Below, one piece after another: positions 6,266 to 9,268 of a DNA stretch of 9,268 nucleotides. This stretch comes from Bacteroidota bacterium. GTDB taxonomy: Bacteria > Bacteroidota > Rhodothermia > Balneolales > Balneolaceae. Position 1 is the stretch's first letter, and every line of letters begins with the position of its first letter. The DNA lies in NCBI GenBank assembly GCA_024635465.1, contig JAGXIS010000074.1:1-9268 (forward strand), given 5' to 3'. The notes beneath the pieces were generated by a model that had not been told where the DNA came from, searched no databases, and worked only from the letters and a program-made list of their open reading frames with translations. The translations under genes were made by a program, and so were the position numbers.

Positions 6266-7217
6266 AATTTTGTTTATTTATCGCAATATGCATAATTGCA
6301 TCACCTTTATGTACTATTGGGTTATAATTAATACCAATTACACGCCCATCATATCTACTTTTAATTGAATCAACATCTGTACCAAATGGATCCGTTATAA
6401 CTCCAAGAACCTGCCTTTTTTTGACCTCATCACCATTTTTGATTTTTGATGTAAAGAGTCCGGCCAATGGAGCCCTGGCCCAAACAGAGTTCTGAAAGAT
6501 ATCTGTTTTATGTTCAGGTTTTGTCATTTCGCTTTTCATACCCAGATGGCACATCACCCGTTGAGTTCCCTCAATAGCTATTTTAATACCAAATTCATCG
6601 TATCGAAGCGACTCACCGGTCTCGTAAACAAGGATATGCTTTTTCTTTTTATATGCTGCTTTACGAAACGACTGATCGATTAACGGTGAATGCAAGATTA
6701 CTGGAGGCGCAAAGGCTTTGGCTAACTCTAAATTTTTATTAAGATTAAGAACACATCTGATCTGAGGGAAATTTGCCCGACTCGCTCCACCCGTATGAAA
6801 ATCAATTCCATAGTCTATTTTCGGTATAATCTCATTCATAATTGTGTATGCAACCAGTTTTGCTAATGAACCAGTCTTACTTCCCGGAAAACTGCGATTT
6901 ATATCTTTCCCATCAGGCACTCCACGCACATTCTGTATAAAACCATAGATATTCATTAATGGAATGGCAATAACACTCCCTTTTTCAGGGATTAACATTT
7001 TTCGGGCCAACATTCTTCTGACAATCTCTATTCCATTGATTTCATCTCCATGTAATCCACCGGTTAATAGTAAGACAGGGCCCGGTTCATCAGATCTTAT
7101 GACCCTCACCGGTAGATCGATATTTGTGTGAGTAGGAAGTTTTGCAATTCTTAAATAGAGATGCCTATCATCTCCCCTTTTTATTTTCTCACCACCAATT
7201 TGAATGATATCAGGCAT
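6258..7217 (-). CDS. AstE/AspA-type zinc hydrolase (succinylglutamate desuccinylase/aspartoacylase family)
   Basis: Members of this M14-like family use zinc to cleave an amide next to an acidic amino acid, as in N-acetyl-aspartate or N-succinyl-glutamate. The 319 residues contain the full signature. Zinc ligands are H56 and E59 in [10 protein letters not shown] and H141 in DFHTGG. Substrate-binding residues N107 and R108 lie in DINRSFPG, and the probable catalytic glutamate is E199 in YETGES. The C-terminal part, from about [14 protein letters not shown] to [11 protein letters not shown], is the usual small beta-barrel that covers the active site. No signal peptide is visible. The start ATG overlaps the rimK stop in ATGCCTGA (7217-7210), giving translational coupling to the glutamate ligase. 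No arginine-catabolism (ast) genes are adjacent, so a true AstE role is unlikely. From context it may remove glutamyl groups added by RimK; the substrate is unproven. Confidence 0.93.
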   Translation of the reverse strand: MPDIIQIGGEKIKRGDDRHLYLRIAKLPTHTNIDLPVRVIRSDEPGPVLLLTGGLHGDEINGIEIVRRMLARKMLIPEKGSVIAIPLMNIYGFIQNVRGVPDGKDINRSFPGSKTGSLAKLVAYTIMNEIIPKIDYGIDFHTGGASRANFPQIRCVLNLNKNLELAKAFAPPVILHSPLIDQSFRKAAYKKKKHILVYETGESLRYDEFGIKIAIEGTQRVMCHLGMKSEMTKPEHKTDIFQNSVWARAPLAGLFTSKIKNGDEVKKRQVLGVITDPFGTDVDSIKSRYDGRVIGINYNPIVHKGDAIMHIAINKQNYE

Positions 7218-8151
7218 CGCTCTTAATTTTTCTCCTATTACCTTTCTTTCGATCGTTAGATTGCTCTATCATTTTTTCAACATATTTTACAATTTCAATT
7301 GCAATATCTTTTTTAGTTGCTTTTTCAATGCCTTGTAAGCCAGGTGATGAATTAACCTCCAAAACCAAAGGTCCACGATCAGACTGCAATAAATCAACAC
7401 CGGCAATAGTTAGGTTCATCGCTTTTGCAGCAGTTAATGCTACATTGCGCTCTTCTTTGGATAATTTAATGAACTCACCGCTTCCACCCTGATGTATATT
7501 GGATCTGAACTCTCCTTCTTTCCCCTGCCTTTTCATTGCTCCAACTACACGATTTCCAATTACAAAAGCCCTTATATCAGCTCCTTTTGCTTCTGAAATA
7601 AACTCTTGAACAATCACACGCGCCTTCATACTATGAAATGCCTCGATCATCGACTCCGCTGCTTTCTTAGTGGGCGCCAATACAACTCCATAGCCTTGGG
7701 TACCTTCAAGTAATTTCACAATCAATGGAGCACCACCTACACTATCAATGATCTTGGCTACTTCCTTACTGTAGTTCGTAAAGACTGTTTTAGGCATTCC
7801 AACATTGGATCTGGCCAAAATCTGTAAACTTCTAAGTTTATCTCGAGATCGAACTAATGCCTGTGACTCAACTACTGTCGGGATATTCATCATTTCAAAC
7901 TGCCGGACAACCGCTGCACCATAAAAAGTAACGGATGCACCTATTCTAGGTATCACCGCAGATACATCTTTTACCTCATCACCATGATAGAAAATAGTAG
8001 GTCTATCTTGTTCAATAACTATATCGCATTTTAAATGATCTAAAACGACTGCGCGATGCCCCCTCTTTTCTATGGCTTCAATTAACCGCTTTGTTGAGTA
8101 TAATGTCCTGTTTCTAGATAAAATTGCTATTCTTAATTGATCTGACTTCAT
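7210..8151 (-). CDS. rimK: RimK-type ATP-grasp alpha-L-glutamate ligase (ribosomal protein S6 modification)
   Basis: RimK joins glutamate residues to the C-terminus of ribosomal protein S6, using ATP through an acyl-phosphate. The 313 residues align along their whole length with E. coli RimK (about 300 aa) from memory: [17 protein letters not shown] (7-23), [14 protein letters not shown] (65-78), SRDKLRSLQ (102-110), the ATP-grasp glycine loop [11 protein letters not shown] (146-156), [19 protein letters not shown] (181-199), FRSNIHQGG (215-223), and the metal ligands D253 (AGVDLL), E265 and N267 ([14 protein letters not shown]). A basic tail ([11 protein letters not shown]) extends beyond the E. 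coli protein and could help ribosome binding. The gene starts 9 nt after the RimB-like gene and overlaps the hydrolase gene by 8 nt. No Shine-Dalgarno is seen. The substrate may be S6 or another protein in this lineage. Confidence 0.97.
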   Translation of the reverse strand: MKSDQLRIAILSRNRTLYSTKRLIEAIEKRGHRAVVLDHLKCDIVIEQDRPTIFYHGDEVKDVSAVIPRIGASVTFYGAAVVRQFEMMNIPTVVESQALVRSRDKLRSLQILARSNVGMPKTVFTNYSKEVAKIIDSVGGAPLIVKLLEGTQGYGVVLAPTKKAAESMIEAFHSMKARVIVQEFISEAKGADIRAFVIGNRVVGAMKRQGKEGEFRSNIHQGGSGEFIKLSKEERNVALTAAKAMNLTIAGVDLLQSDRGPLVLEVNSSPGLQGIEKATKKDIAIEIVKYVEKMIEQSNDRKKGNRRKIKSDA

Positions 8152-8160
8152 TGTTATAAA

Positions 8161-8649
8161 CTATTTGTATATATATTTTTTGGAGACATCTACCAGGAAT
8201 TTCCCGGAAATAAATCTTCTTCCAATTAGTAATGGATATTTCATATCAGATCGGTTCGAAAGAGATAATTGGATATTACTTACTTTGCCACCGAAGGTAA
8301 TTTTTTGCTTAATTATGACTCTCTCTGATACAATACCATTCGAACTTTTTATTTTCTTAATTTTATAGACAGGACTTTCAAAACTTTTACCTTCATATTC
8401 GGGATGTGATGGATCCAGAACATAAAAACGAACTCTTTTTTTGCCATGTATAGTAAATACCTCCACACTATGACAATGTAAACTGGACGTATATGCTCCT
8501 GTATCAATTTTGGCATCAAGGCTGTTTCTTGATAAATCAGGAAGTTGAACTCTCTCCACTCTACCGATAGTCTCTATTTTATTTTCTGTATTGATATTTT
8601 TTTTATTTAATTCGTTATCTAAAATAAGACCTTTTATGCTCGTGTGCAT
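8161..8649 (-). CDS. RimB-like retropepsin-fold protein ('ATP-dependent zinc protease' family)
   Basis: This small protein family is often annotated as an ATP-dependent zinc protease but has the fold of a retropepsin-like aspartic peptidase. The signature is present: IGRVERVQLPDL (28-39), the catalytic-type loop KIDTGAYTSSLHC (47-59, aspartate D49), FYVLDPSHPEYEG (75-87) and the closing PLLIGRRFI (139-147). In Pseudomonas, the RimB homologue is encoded with rimK and counteracts S6 glutamylation. The first ~24 residues (rich in N and K) lie outside the conserved domain, and there is no later ATG before it, so I keep the start at 8649; AGGAA immediately before that ATG is a poor Shine-Dalgarno. 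The gene leads the minus-strand operon and is divergent from the PLP enzyme 43 bp away. Family is sure; protease activity on polyglutamate is inferred. Confidence 0.9.
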   Translation of the reverse strand: MHTSIKGLILDNELNKKNINTENKIETIGRVERVQLPDLSRNSLDAKIDTGAYTSSLHCHSVEVFTIHGKKRVRFYVLDPSHPEYEGKSFESPVYKIKKIKSSNGIVSERVIIKQKITFGGKVSNIQLSLSNRSDMKYPLLIGRRFISGKFLVDVSKKYIYK

Positions 8650-8692
8650 TTCCTATTTTTAGCCATCTCAAATGATTAATTAAAAGTAAACT
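8650..8692. promoter_or_regulatory. 43-bp divergent intergenic region shared by rim operon and PLP enzyme gene
   Basis: Both divergent start codons lie within 43 bp, so at least one promoter must reach into the opposite coding sequence. I find no convincing -35/-10 pair on either strand. The only visible symmetry is the 8-bp palindrome TTAATTAA (8676-8683) near the middle, which could be an operator half or simple AT bias. The leader of the plus-strand gene has no Shine-Dalgarno. Confidence 0.35.
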
Positions 8693-9268
8693 ATGGAACT
8701 TATTGAAACCGGCCGACCTCAACTTATTCTTGACGAACATCGATGTAAAAGAAATATCAATCGAATGGTCTCAAAAGCCAAACGACTAAATCTTCAATTC
8801 AGGCCTCATTTTAAAACTCATCAATCATTGGAAATCGGAAAATGGTTTAGAGATGCCGGTGTACAGTCAATTACAGTATCATCAGTTGATATGGCCTCTT
8901 ATTTTGCATCGGATGGATGGAATGACATAACCATTGCTTTCCCATTTTATCCGGGGCAAATATCAGCTCTAAAAAAACTTGAAAATACAGTTCAACTTCG
9001 CCTCTTTATAAACAATAAAAATCAAATTTCAGTTCTCACTGAAAATTTAAAGAAATCTTTTCATGTTATCATCGAAATTGATCCCGGTTTCGGACGTAGT
9101 GGTGTAAACTATGGTGATCAAACGAAAATAGATGAGATTATAAATGAGTGTGAACGTAATGCACTGGCAAACTTTCATGGATTCTATATCCATGATGGAA
9201 GAACATATCAAAGTAAAGGTAAAAAGGATATTTTAAATCATATTCAGCCCGTTATAAACGTTTTAAAC
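8693..9268 (+). CDS. PLP enzyme of the D-threonine aldolase/D-serine dehydratase family (fold type III), 3' end outside window
   Basis: The frame is open from ATG 8693 to the last base (192 codons) and continues beyond the window. The alanine-racemase-type N-terminal barrel is recognisable: LILDEHRCKRNINRMVSKAK (11-30), RPHFKTHQS (37-45) with the PLP Schiff-base lysine K41, ITVSSVDMASYFASDGWNDITIAFP (two barrel strands), IIEIDPGFGRSGV and GFYIHDGRTYQ. RPHxKTH is typical of D-threonine aldolases and D-serine dehydratases rather than alanine racemase. Odd point: the usual 'T-x-x-E-A' before the glycine turn reads SSVDMA. These enzymes cleave or dehydrate D-3-hydroxy amino acids, and the second, C-terminal metal-binding domain that would tell the activities apart is outside the window. 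It is divergent from the rim operon. The exact substrate is unknown. Confidence 0.92.
   Translation, partial: MELIETGRPQLILDEHRCKRNINRMVSKAKRLNLQFRPHFKTHQSLEIGKWFRDAGVQSITVSSVDMASYFASDGWNDITIAFPFYPGQISALKKLENTVQLRLFINNKNQISVLTENLKKSFHVIIEIDPGFGRSGVNYGDQTKIDEIINECERNALANFHGFYIHDGRTYQSKGKKDILNHIQPVINVLN

Noticed and set aside
8165..8368. Plus-strand frame of 67 codons with hydrophobic content
   Set aside because: It is antisense to the conserved end of the RimB-like gene; the hydrophobic look comes from reading lysine-rich codons in reverse.
8676..8683. TTAATTAA palindrome as an operator
   Set aside because: An 8-bp AT-only palindrome is expected by chance at this base composition; it is mentioned only as the sole symmetry in the divergent spacer.

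Overview
The window is AT-rich (about 36-38% G+C by eye) and tightly packed with twelve protein genes, two of them cut by the window edges. Der, NuoI and RimK are clearly bacterial. Start codons are preceded by A/T-rich leaders with almost no Shine-Dalgarno sequences, which fits the Bacteroidota/Rhodothermota/Balneolota group. A Balneolaceae-like marine organism is my best guess, but this is inferred from style, not from a database match. I see no tRNA, rRNA, CRISPR array, insertion sequence or phage gene.

Layout. (1) 1-1594 (+): the 3' part of a UvrD/PcrA/Rep-type DNA helicase whose Walker A lies upstream of the window. (2) 1614-1847 (-): a small two-helix membrane protein. (3) 1848-2017: an intergenic region with a good sigma70-type promoter and a perfect 12-bp stem-loop in the leader of der. 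(4) 2018-3328 (+): der, the double-GTPase ribosome assembly factor. (5) 3421-5741 (+): a probable operon of nuoI (complex I 2x[4Fe-4S] subunit, away from other nuo genes), a DinB-like helical-bundle protein, a seven-helix membrane protein and a PrxQ/AhpE-like peroxiredoxin. The last two overlap by 4 nt. (6) 5742-5917: a convergent intergenic region holding a 19-bp tandem duplication and a 15-bp AT-only hairpin. (7) 8649-5918 (-): a four-gene operon of a RimB-like retropepsin-fold protein, RimK glutamate ligase, an AstE/AspA-type zinc hydrolase and a DUF952 protein, with a 9-nt gap and then two 8-nt overlaps. (8) 8693-9268 (+): the 5' part of a PLP fold-III enzyme of the D-threonine aldolase/D-serine dehydratase family, divergent from the rim operon across only 43 bp.

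The most interesting unit is the minus-strand operon. RimK is a ligase that adds glutamates to the C-terminus of ribosomal protein S6. Here it is encoded with two different candidate hydrolases (a retropepsin-like RimB homologue and an aspartoacylase-like metalloenzyme) and a small DUF952 protein. This suggests a reversible glutamylation module with one writer and one or two erasers. RimK/RimB pairing is known; the added metallohydrolase and the coupled DUF952 gene are the part worth testing. The rest of the window is housekeeping: DNA repair, ribosome assembly, respiration and peroxide defence.
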